This document shows positions 36,629-46,644 of a stretch of DNA of 64,000 bases, piece by piece; position 1 is the stretch's first letter; every line of letters starts with the position of its first letter. The stretch covers positions 956,988 through 1,020,987 of the forward strand of contig NW_022985072.1 of the NCBI RefSeq assembly GCF_010015585.1, read 5' to 3'. Source of the stretch: Eremomyces bilateralis CBS 781.70. Its lineage: Eukaryota; Ascomycota; Dothideomycetes; Eremomycetales; Eremomycetaceae. A program made the position numbers and the translations under genes. The notes below the pieces were generated by a model. It worked only from the letters and a program-made list of their open reading frames with translations, made no database searches and had not been told where the DNA came from.

Positions 36629-36959
36629 TCAAGCGGCGTTGTGGACCTCCCCAAGGAGTTTCTGGTCGGCTTCTATATTATTGTATGAGCGAAACTGTCT
36701 CCTTGTGATTCTTGATAAAGCAGCGACTCACTCTTCTGGGTCAGCAAGAGCCCATAGCGCCGTTTGAGGGTATATCGGTGCCTATTGTCATGGTTAGAGG
36801 GTGTCATCATCGGCGCAAAGGCTGCGTGTCGCACCTTGAGAACTTGTCGTCCGGAGAAAATCTAGCGGGATGTGCTGAGAAGGTGGCTTTGGCATCGACG
36901 GCCTTCTTGAGCGTATAGACTCGTTTGCCGTTGCTGTCAACGGAGTACATGAGATACAT
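36629..36959 (-). CDS. nop10: NOP10, H/ACA ribonucleoprotein subunit
   Basis: A very small gene. Exon 1 (36959-36835) reads [19 protein letters not shown] and then [15 protein letters not shown], the hallmark of Nop10. A 53-nt intron (GTGCGA...CTAACC...ATAG) joins exon 2 (36781-36732), [23 protein letters not shown] donor there and an ATATAG acceptor give a third exon (36672-36629) ending LGEVHNAA. If this last intron is kept, the frame instead ends SFAHTII at a TAG overlapping the acceptor. Predicted length is about 72 residues, against 58 in yeast. Nop10 binds Cbf5, Gar1 and Nhp2 in the nucleolar complex that pseudouridylates rRNA. The core is certain, the C-terminal end less so. Confidence 0.88.
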
Positions 36960-37463
36960 GATGGGCCTATGCCAGGAAGGTCAGTATCCACACGATCGCG
37001 GCAGTTCGAGGATTCATCATACAGTTGGGAGTGTTTCAAGCGACAGAGCTGAATTCGTTACTCTCAAAGTCTCGATGAATGCGTGAGGGTGGCTGGTAAG
37101 TGGGAGAAGATCTTTCGTCGGATATTGTGGGGGAAATATGAAATTGAAGATTTCTGGGACGCTTTACTACGGAGCTCCCATCCCGTCACATCCCTGCAAG
37201 TCTGTTAACCTCCACGAGTCCATGTTGTGCTGCTCAATGTAATCTGTAATAGAGCATTGCACTACCGCTGTCTAACTCTTGTCATACATTTATTGAAGGG
37301 AAATGACAAAAGATATGTGAACCAAGCACTCCACAAGGACATACTCCCTCATATTTGCCCCACCAGGCCGGGCGCATGTGGTCCCCTCGAGTCCCTGTCC
37401 TCCCTTAACCTCTAGAGTCCTCATGCCTCGCACCCACCGGCAATCCCGGAGTTCCTCGCGACT
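36960..37463. other. Divergent promoter region NOP10/VPS54
   Basis: About 500 bp between the NOP10 and VPS54 start codons. No gene or repeat was seen. It should carry both promoters. Confidence 0.55.
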
Positions 37464-40400
37464 ATGTCATCTCCCTCGTACCGACAATCTGTCGATAGAT
37501 ATAGCTCCCCGACCTCAGCGACTTCACAACATGGTCAGTTTCCGTTTCCGAGCCCAGACTGGACCGCTGGGCGGCAAGGGTCGACATCAAGCCTTCGACG
37601 GGGTTCCGTTGCCAGCTCCATCGGCTCGATTGGAGGCTCCTTGGACACCATCGGTCAGCCGAAGGGCAATGCGATGACGGAAATTGGACAGAATGGTCAG
37701 TAGGAAGAGCATCTAGAGCCGACCACATCAAAGAAGCGGGCTCTAACCCTTTCGCTTAGCAATATCAACGCTCCTCCAGCCACCTATGCTTCGAACCGGA
37801 CTCAACCCACACATAACACCATCCACCTCACATCGCCCTCCTACCACCCGAGATATTCCTCCCGTCACATTGGCCAATATCCCTCGTGTGGATAACTCCG
37901 TGTTCAAAACATATTTAGCGCAAATCGCGCCTTTGGTCGAGTCATTCCAGAGGGCCAGGTTAGGGTCGGAAAAAGATCCGGGTCGCAAACACAAAGGATC
38001 ATCACAAGAAGAGCGCGTTGTGGATACGCTTGAGCGGAAACTGAGTCGAGATAGCCTAGGAGCCGAACTTCCCCGACGAGCCAGTTCAACCAGCGTTCTC
38101 TCCCCTGTTGAACCATCGGAAGGAAGACGGCGCTCCGGTGCCGGTTCGTCGAGGAGAGCGGCCGCGACCGTAGCGCCTCTCTCAACTATCCCGAGTGTAT
38201 ACTTCGATGGCAACTTTCAGCTGGAAAACCCGCGTACATTTGACGTAGTCAGCGAACGCTCCGAAGTAGTGCGATCCCCCTATCCATCCAAAGATGACGG
38301 GCAAGGCGCGAACGGACATCCGAATGGCGCCCCAGCACCTCCACGGAAGGCGCTTGCTACCAATGCGATTCTACAAGAGAAATTGTCGTGGTACATGGAC
38401 ACCGTGGAAATCCATCTAATTTCTTCAATTTCCACAGCTTCCGCGTCATTCTTTGCGGCACTTGGTTCCCTTAAAGACCTGCAGTCGGAGGCTTCGGATT
38501 CGGTAACCAAGATCAAGAAGCTGCGGGAAGATCTCGCCAAACTCGACCAAGACATGGCTCAAGGGGGTCTCGAGATTCTTTCCTTGCAACGACGGCGCGA
38601 GAATTTGCGGAAGCTTGGGCAGTCGATGATTCAACTGCGATGCATCATGGATGGCGCCACCCATTGCGAAGAACTGGTTGACAGTGGCGAGTTAGAGCTT
38701 GCAATCGACCGTCTCGACATCCTCGAACGATATGTGGCAGGGAAACTGCCCAGCGTTCAGGGCGAGGATTTGTCGTGGTTAACGTCCAATCCTGCGCAGC
38801 ATATCTATGACCTAAGAAGTCTCAAAGCATTAGAAGGGTTCACGAATGGGGTGAATCTGCTTCGGGACAGAGTTGGGAAAGGATTCGAAGCCAGATTCCT
38901 GGAGACTTTGCTTGCCGATCTACGGCAGCACGTCTTTACGGTGCCGAATAAAGAAACGTTACGAGGGTGGGCTTTCGCGTCTCAGCGTTCAAGAGGCGGC
39001 CACGGGCGCTCGCAGTCAGGATTTCCTGCCTACATGAAGACGGACGATAAGTTTAGAGAAGATCTACAGTCGATTTTGCATGGTCTCAACCGCTCACGAC
39101 ACACCGGACCAGCTGCGATTGCATTTCGAGAGGCAGTGATGCGGGAAATGAAGAGCTTAATCCGCCAACATCTGCCCAGCTCGTCCGATGACGATGCCGA
39201 GTCATTGGCATCGGCATCGACGCGGAACAGCCGAGCTTTGAGTCAACAAGAGAAGTCGGTGATACTTGCTCGTAATCTGCGCGCCTTAGATCCCGAATCC
39301 GCCGAGGACCTACTGGTGAAGACATACACTGCAGTGGGAGAGGTCCTTCGGCGGCTGGGCGTCCAGGTGAAGGTTCTCCTCGATGTGACGACCGGAATGT
39401 TCGTCCCTCCTCCCAAGTCGGATGTCTCGTCCCCGCCGCGAAGCCCGAGCATTCCCAGCATCGAGAAGACGATCGTCCCCGGCCGACATAGGGCGGACTC
39501 CAGTTCCGTACAAGAGGAAATCTCACAGAGCTTGGACATGTCCAGCCTTTTAGGGCAAGCTGTCGACGTCGCTTTAACGCACGTTACCAAAGTCCTAAAG
39601 GCACGCTCGGAGCAGACAGTCCGCCTTCCCATGGAGTTTTTCCTGCGATATTTCACGTTGAATCGGTTATTCACCGACGAATGCGAAGCAGTCTCGGGCC
39701 GATCCGGCGCATCGCTCAAGTCCGTGGTCAATATGCAGATCAAAGAATTTGTGACTTTGTTCGGGGAATCGGAAAGGCAAAAGCTGCAACAAGTGCTCGA
39801 TGCGGATCGGTGGGACGCCAAAGATGTTGGCGAGGCCGAATCGGCGGCTCTCTCGCGGATTTTGGAAAGCATGACATCGGACCCGCCTACATGGACGAAG
39901 ATCGCCGACCTGTGGGCAGATCCAGAGTCAAAAGAAGACGACGAACAGGGCGCCGAGGGAGAGACAAATGGCGTTAAAGAGACAGAAAAGGCCAGAAGTG
40001 CAGTCATTGACGAAGACAAGTACATATTGGTCGCGTCCACCATTCATCTCCTACGCACGGTCGAACGGTTCTGCATTATTCTCACGATTATCCCTCCAAT
40101 GAGCAACGAGATATCGACCTCGCTCCTCGACTATCTAAAACTTTTCAACTCCCGGTCTTGCCAGCTCATCCTCGGTGCCGGCGCAATTGGCACGGCTGGG
40201 TTGAAAAATATCCTAACGAAACATCTCGCTCTTGCATCTCAGTCCTTGAGCTTCGTCATCGCCTTGGTTCCTTACCTTCGAGAGTTTATTCGTCGGAGAC
40301 CCTCCACATCACCTGGGACTCTGGCAGAATTTGACAAGGTGAAACGCCTGGTTCAGGATCACCAATCGAGCATAGACGAGAAGTTCGTTGATATCATGGC

Positions 40401-40906
40401 CTTGCGCTGCTCGTCCCACATATCAGCAATGAAAAAGCTGGATTTCGATGCAGAGAAGGAAACACAGCGGAACGTTAGTCCATATATGGAGACACTGACG
40501 AAGGAGACCAGCACGCTCCAGAGAGTGCTCGCTAGGCACCTACCAGATGGAAACGTGAAGATGATCATGCTCCCCGTCTTCACCAACTACAAAGAGCAAT
40601 GGGGCAAGGCGTTCGCAGATGCCACGGTAACCACAGCACCAGGGAAAGCAAGGTATGGCCTTCGTCAACGAGAACTTCATGGGTGGTGCTAACCTGCGTA
40701 GACTTCTACGCGACGCCGAGTTGTTCGATACGAGGCTGAGCAAGATCGATGGATCTGGTGATATCGGCGCCTACGTCAAGGACATCGTGCACAAAAAGAA
40801 AGTCCAAGAGAAACCAGCGCCCGCCCCAACGGCTGAAGGTGACGATGACGCGGAGACGCCGAAGGACGTAGCCCCAGAGCCGGAAGAGAAGCAGTCGGAC
40901 TCGTGA
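37464..40906 (+). CDS. vps54: VPS54, GARP tethering complex subunit
   Basis: Three exons (37464-37695, 37760-40652, 40702-40906), about 1109 residues. After a Ser-rich N-terminus with little order, a coiled-coil core starts near LQEKLSWYMDTVEIHLISSI and includes LREDLAKLDQDMAQGGLEIL, as in Vps54. The C-terminal part holds the Vps54-type domain: LILGAGAIGTAGLKNILTKH, LALASQSLSFVIALVPYLRE and VLARHLPDGNVKMIMLPVF. The last exon completes LLRDAELFDTRLSKIDGSGD and an acidic tail. GARP (Vps51-54) tethers endosome-derived vesicles at the trans-Golgi network. The start at 37464 is the first ATG of an exon whose phase matches the main frame through a GTCAGT...TTAG intron. Confidence 0.93.
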
Positions 40907-41311
40907 ATTAGCGTTGGTCTTCGTTCGGGCGTTTCCTTTTTCCAACCGGACGACAACTTGAGTTGGATCGTCGTTGCATTGGGCGGAGTTCATGTGTTGA
41001 GGATCCATTTAGCGTGCGATGAGATCGTTTAACTATATGTACAAACTTCTAACAGATGTTTTACAGCCGCGCTTGGCGGAGGCACGGGTGGATTGGCCTG
41101 CTGTGCTGACTATCAGCATCAAACACGACAATACAAGTCCATTCTGCCTTCGTATGACTCTCCCGTGATGTCAATCCAACATCTCCATGTCTAGTAAACC
41201 GGTGCAATGCGATCAAAATGGGTACGAACGCTCAAGCCCGTAATCCATGCAAACCCAGTCTTTTGTCTCTTTCCGAATAACGCCATTCAATGCCATGACA
41301 AATCAACACGA
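40907..41311. other. Convergent 3' spacer
   Basis: Between the 3' ends of VPS54 and the bL19m gene. Nothing beyond untranslated sequence is seen. Confidence 0.55.
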
Positions 41312-42085
41312 TCATCTCTTGCTAGTCTTCTTCAACGTCGCGTTCGCGCTCGCCGAACCCAACGCAGCCCTCTGTTTGAGATAGTGCCTGACCACATTCT
41401 CAACGGATCCCTTGTCGTGCTCCGGTTTCCGGAGATACGTCAACCGCGCCCTTCTCGCCCGCTTCTCCGCCCGCTTCACCACCTCCATTCCGACCACGTT
41501 CGGACTGTAGACCTTGAACCACATCTCCACGCCGACCCTCGTCAATTGGCCGCGCAGCAGCACCGCCGTGTCCGTCCCTGCCCTTTTGATGCTGATCACC
41601 ACGCCGGCGAACGGGTCGCCGCTCCGTTGCCGCACGAGGAGAATGTCGCCGGGGCAGACTCGTTCGGGGTTGGTTGGCGCGAACAACCGCGTCCGCGTGC
41701 CGGAGGGATCGAGGTGCCGGATATGCGTTTCGGTGAGGACTTTGAGGGGCTCTTTGCATATCGGGAATGGACTCGGGGGAACTTCATGGACGCGGATTCC
41801 CAGATCTCGAAGTTTCGGACGAGGGGGACGACTGTTCAACGCTACAATGCTTCGTCAACATCCATCCGCCAGGCAGGTGAAGCACACGGCTCCAGGGGCG
41901 AACGTACCGGCATTGACCATCTTTGTAAGCGGTCGTCGTTTCCCGACCATGGGCGGAGGATACGATCGAGGCGGAGGCGGTCCCATGGCCACACGCGGCT
42001 GGACTTTGGGAGCTTTGCGCCATTTGAAAAACGACGCAAGTGACGGGACCTTTAAAGATCGCAGGGATTTTGTGATCGCGGACAT
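41312..42085 (-). CDS. Mitochondrial large-subunit ribosomal protein bL19 (Img1-like)
   Basis: Two exons, 42085-41908 and 41841-41312, with a 66-nt GTACGT...GTAG intron; about 235 residues. The C-terminal half is bL19: RVCPGDILLVRQ, FAGVVISIKR, AVLLRGQLTRVGVEMWFKVY and SPNVVGMEVVKRAEKRARRA, a long basic segment that contacts rRNA at the subunit interface. The N-terminus (MSAITKSLRSLKVPSLASFF) is basic and free of acidic residues, fitting mitochondrial import. In yeast Img1 is the counterpart and is needed for mitochondrial genome integrity. The ATG at 42085 is the first in its frame; upstream codons begin with TTG only. Confident in family, fairly sure of the intron. Confidence 0.9.
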
Positions 42086-42598
42086 CGTATCTAACAGCAC
42101 GGCAGCGCCGCGTCTAACAATTCGAGTCGTCAATGGGATTCCGATGTGGATTGTAGAAAGTTGCTGGCTTTTGGCTGGGAGTTGAAGGGTTCGGACGGTG
42201 GATGACTAAGCCAGGCATCCCAAACTTTGAAGTCCAAGACTGTAGGACCTTTATTAACGTACCTCCGTATCCCCTAGGTACTATATTATCAATGCTAGGA
42301 CAAGAATTCTCGGCCCTGGAGATATACGGTTGCACATGTGAAGCTATTGGGTAGATTGCTGAACCATTATTTTGATGGTTGCGATTGAGGTAGTGGAAAT
42401 GCCGCTTCAACTCCTCTGTGTGGTAGCAGCCTGGTAAACATAACCCGAGACCATAGGAACTTTTGTTGGTAAAAAAAGAAATATATGACCATGTACTAGT
42501 TCGCCTGTATACCCCCTATTTCCCGAGAATAAATTTGAGCCCGACGCCGAACCATGCTGACCGGAATCCCAGTATGCTCATGCCACAGGAATTGTTCC
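42086..42598. other. Spacer between bL19m and NmrA
   Basis: Upstream of the bL19m start and downstream of the NmrA stop, both minus strand. No gene or repeat was seen. Confidence 0.5.
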
Positions 42599-43789
42599 CT
42601 AGCATGCCGAACGAAAATCGGCGTCCTCCTCCTCCGGTATTCCACCAGAGTTTTCCTCCCTCTGTCTCAGCTCCTCCTCTTGCTTCTGCACTACGTCCTC
42701 CTCCATCCACCGTAGACCATTGGCGGCCTCTTCTAGGGGGAACACCTCGCGTGCGTATTCTTCCATGCTCCGGAACCCTTCCCATAGCTCTAACGCTTCC
42801 TCCAAGCACTTCTCTTGAAGGTCCGGCCCGAAGTACGGAGCTCGTTGGTTGCCGAGAACCTCTTCCAGGATCTCTAGGTGTTCTCGATATCCCGTCGGAA
42901 CAGGAAGAGATATCGTGATAGGGGCACGGACATAGTGAACGGGCCGATTCAGAGCCCTACTGAAGTCACGACAGACTTCAAGGGGAGTGAGATTCTGGAA
43001 CGCAAGGCAGACTCTGTGAGAAACAGTTAATATGATGCTCGGACACACGAGGGAAGTATTGAGCCACTGGGGGTGAATCGAACACCAAGTTCTCAAACCC
43101 AAATTATTCGCTTACCTTTCGCCATGCCATCTTTGCGGGCCATGTTTGAAAATCTGAAGAATTGCCGGGCCAACGTCATGCTCAGCGTCAAGCCATGGGA
43201 GCTTATCGTGCTCATGGAACGGAGCTCTCCACTCAAAGCTTCCATCGTCTAGCAACTCCATCCGGAACAGCGGGTAATCCAAGCTCGTAAAGTTGTTGTG
43301 GTATATCGCCGTATACACAAATGTCGCTCGAAGCCCGAGCTTTTTCACGTACTCTTCAATTTCTGCTTTGCGTGCCCAGAGTGGCAACGATTTCCATCCC
43401 TTTCGAAATCTTGAGTGGTCGGGCATCGTGCTATAGATATAGTGCTTCACACCGACCCGCTTCGCTTCGTCCGCCAATGCTTTTCCCACAGCAAATTCGT
43501 TACCCCAGTGCGTGGTGTTGATGAAGGCCAGGTCGACACCCCCGTTCTCCGTGCTGAAGAGTTCTGCAATAACGCCCGGCTCTTCCAGATCGCCTTCGAT
43601 CACGGTGACGTTGGGTAGGCTGCAAATCTCCTGCGCTACGATCCCTTTGCGATCGCGCATCTGCGCACGAACGTTCCAGCCAATGGCTGCCGCCACTCGC
43701 ACCACACTCGCGGCTTGACGACCACTGCTGTTAATCGTAACCAGGGTCTTGCCCGTCCGCATGGTTAGGGTTCTGATGGTGGACGGCAT
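42599..43789 (-). CDS. nmrA: NmrA, nitrogen metabolite repression regulator
   Basis: Two exons, 43789-43116 and 43013-42599, with a 102-nt intron; about 362 residues, or 353 if the second ATG at 43762 is used. The Rossmann start reads TLVTINSSGRQAASVVRVAA, then NVRAQMRDRKGI, HYIYSTMPDHSRF, RATFVYTAIYHNNFTSLDYP and LPWLDAEHDVGPAILQIFK, closely following NmrA/NMR1. NmrA is an atypical SDR relative that binds NAD(P)+ but lacks the catalytic YxxxK and represses the GATA factor AreA when ammonium or glutamine is plentiful. The C-terminal 40 residues are Glu/Arg-rich and look extra. The upstream spacer has a tandem GATA motif. Family identity is strong; a paralogue within the NmrA-like family is possible. 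Confidence 0.88.
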
Positions 43790-46644
43790 TGGAGCGATAT
43801 GGCTAAAGGCCCCTCAGCCTGAGCGACCGGACCGATTGCAATATATTTCCCCCTTCTCCAGTATCGGCCGAGAGTTGAAGGGAGCAGAGCGGAAAACAAC
43901 CGATCGCAGCTTCCGTGCAGTGCGCGTTTTCGATGTCTGGACTTAGGATGACGATAGCTGAATTTTGGGAAAGGATTTTTGATACCAGAGCGTCGATGCT
44001 GTGATCGCAACCAGGATTAGGCCACCGCTATCGAAGCCTAGTCAGGTCAAATCATCAATATGAGTATAAGGCAACCGGTGGCAGAAATCGTCCGAAAGAG
44101 GATATCGATCAGCCAATAAGACTTTGCTAAGGATGCAGGATAAGGAGCTGATAAGTGATAACGCAGACGCAGTCGGACGTTTCGAGGTAAGCGTTTCCGC
44201 CGTGGTCAAGGTAGACTTCCACCGACAGGCCGACTTCAACGGGTTGAAACTTTGGGTGTTCTCAGTAGAAACTTGCGAAATATGACGTTATCAGCTGTTC
44301 AAGATGGGGGAGGCAGCCGAAGGGAATTTGGAAGGTCACTGCGGATGGTACGGGCACGGGAAGCGTACCGTACCTATATTCGGCGGTGATGACTAGGTAT
44401 TCTCAAGCAAGACAGGAGCACGCAACAACTTGATAAGAATGCATAAGAGGCGGATGGGCAAAATATGAAGTCGCAGAATGTCCACAACCTGCCAGAAAAA
44501 GTTGACGATGTGCAGGCACAGGGTTCAAATGCAAGCCGGTGGACAGGGTCTTGGAGGGATAGGCATCGGGAAAAGGCAGTCCCATGGCGCTGGTGGTTGA
44601 TTCGCGTTACTTCGCGTTGAAACGGCTTCCGGAGGAATAGGGAAGAAGGGTTCGGGTTAGGGACCGACGACGAGAGGAGATGACAGGCCAAGGGGGCCAG
44701 GAATCATGCCAAAAATGAAAAATTACCGTAATTAAGCACCACGTGCGTGAAAGTCTGACCAAGGTCTGGGCCAGGCAGGCGCTGAGGAGATGAAAAAGTT
44801 ACATGTATTAGCAAAGATTAGCCAAAGGAGCAAGGTCCCCCGTTGGTGTCACGCATCTTCAACGCCATCCAGAGACCGTACGAGAGGACTTCCTATTACC
44901 TAATAATCGACTATCCTTGGCCGCCTTTTTCCAGTTAATAAACAGAGTGGACTGGTTCGGCACGCTTACAGCTTCACGAGACCACGAGAAGTTCGATCCA
45001 TCCCCGCCAGCGTTGGCTTGGATGTGGCCGGACGTTTGACGGTGAGCGGGACTGCGGGATACATGGTGAATTGTTGATCGTGATCGGATAGAATTCATGG
45101 AAAACTTGAACTGGTGAAGTCTCCCTACCGTTCTAACAGCGATCCTGTGTTCAATGTGTTGAAGAGTTGATACAGGTCTTCCCTCTAATACAGCATCCCT
45201 CAGCCAAGATTTGTGGGCTGATCATCATAATCCTTCGTCGTTGATTCCTCTACACGTCTACATGTTAGCCTCCTTGACAAGAACCAAAGAATGGTGACCA
45301 GCTACGCAGCAGATGCCCAAGTCGAGTCTCTCTTGAATCGAGGCCCCTCGCACAAGGCACCACCGCACCAGCGATCCGATATTTAGCTAAAAATTTCGAT
45401 ATTGCGGGGTACCCGGCCCCACTGCACACTTTGCTTCTGTTAGGTCTCAATTCTCCAAACGCTCAATTCTCATGCGGTCACGGCGTCATCCAACCGACGT
45501 GTAATATCTGATCGGCACTCTGCAGCCACGTTCTTGACTCCCAGGGCCTGCAGCAGTGCAGCTCCGTACTCGGCCGATGACGAGAGCTCAGAGCTCATGC
45601 TTGAAACCAGTCCTCCGGTTCGTCGGGATGACTGATGAGGGCATTAGGGCGGTACGGGAATCAGAGACAAGCGACCCCCGCCACTGGTAGATCGCGCCTT
45701 GGACTGCATCGTGCGATGCGTAGGATGTTGCATCTCCGGAGTCAACACACGTGATGCGAAGGGCGAGATTCCAAGATCATCGCCCTCTGCTTACCCACCT
45801 TAAGTGCTGAAGCCTGAAGGATGTTGCTGATGATACCATGGAGGCGGCATCGTGCGGCATCGCCTATTCCCCAGTTGTACACAGAACTCTTCGAGCCAGG
45901 CTCAATTTCTTTAACTTACAGAATAGATTGAACCAGAATTTCTTGAAGAATATCGGGTGGGTCCGCTGTGGTTAAACCCTGAACAGTGGGGAGCAATGTC
46001 CATTATTATTATTAATATTCAACCGAAGTTTGGTTAGACAGCGACACGGAGAAGGGAGAAATTCCCCTTTTGCTAAAAGGGTGGATCGGCTGCGCAAATA
46101 TTGATGAAAGGGAAGGATGCTTGGCATTCGAGCATAGCGACGCTGGGAGGAACAAGTTACTGGACTAAACTCTTCCTTTTCTTTGTAATTACGTTATGAT
46201 ATCCCAATTCGCATCAAGTAATCAACTGTCTTTGGTGGGAGAAAATTGCACCCACCGCAGAGTGCAGACCAGCCCATGTCACCGCAACCAACTTCCAAAA
46301 GGAGCTGGGAGTGAGAAAGACAAACTCGGTTGCCTTTAAGCACACCATCAACACCGGAAATCGATTCATAGAATGGCGAAGTATCACGCGATGCTGAAAT
46401 TTGTTTTGTTATCTGAACTTCTGTCGAAGCAGATCAATGAGTGTCGAACGGCTAAAGCTCTCGCGGCCATAATGAATGAATGGACACCCGAGCCCGATAC
46501 CTGTGAAAGGAGAAGACAGCAAGAATTGTCCTCACGCGAGTCAATCTGTTACCACTTTCCGTCCACGTCAATTCCTTCCACTCGCCTTTGCATGCAATTT
46601 TAGTCAGTCTTCTCCTTACACCCGATGGCATAAGCTCCCCCTTT
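43790..46644. other. 2.8-kb spacer with no supported gene
   Basis: Upstream of nmrA and downstream of the ENA-type ATPase (both minus). Short open frames on both strands have no family and no consistent codon pattern. A (TTA)n-like run lies near 46003-46018. Several GATA motifs lie in the part next to nmrA. Long for this gene-dense window, so a non-coding RNA or small lineage-specific gene could be missed. Confidence 0.45.
44149..44161. promoter_or_regulatory. Tandem GATA-factor motif upstream of nmrA
   Basis: TGATAAGTGATAA: two HGATAR sites in direct repeat, about 360 bp upstream of the NmrA start. Further CGATAG/CTATCG/TTATCA matches lie near 43953, 44029 and 44289. AreA-type GATA factors prefer paired HGATAR sites, and NmrA is the AreA co-repressor, so feedback control is conceivable. 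Motifs this short also occur by chance. Confidence 0.35.

Noticed and set aside
39243-40043. 266-codon minus-strand frame
   Set aside because: Antisense shadow of the VPS54 coding exon with no family resemblance.
45470-45598. Minus-strand 42-codon frame with a coding look (reading AEYGAALLQALGVKNVAAE)
   Set aside because: Too short and isolated; a possible acceptor lies just upstream but no upstream exon could be found.
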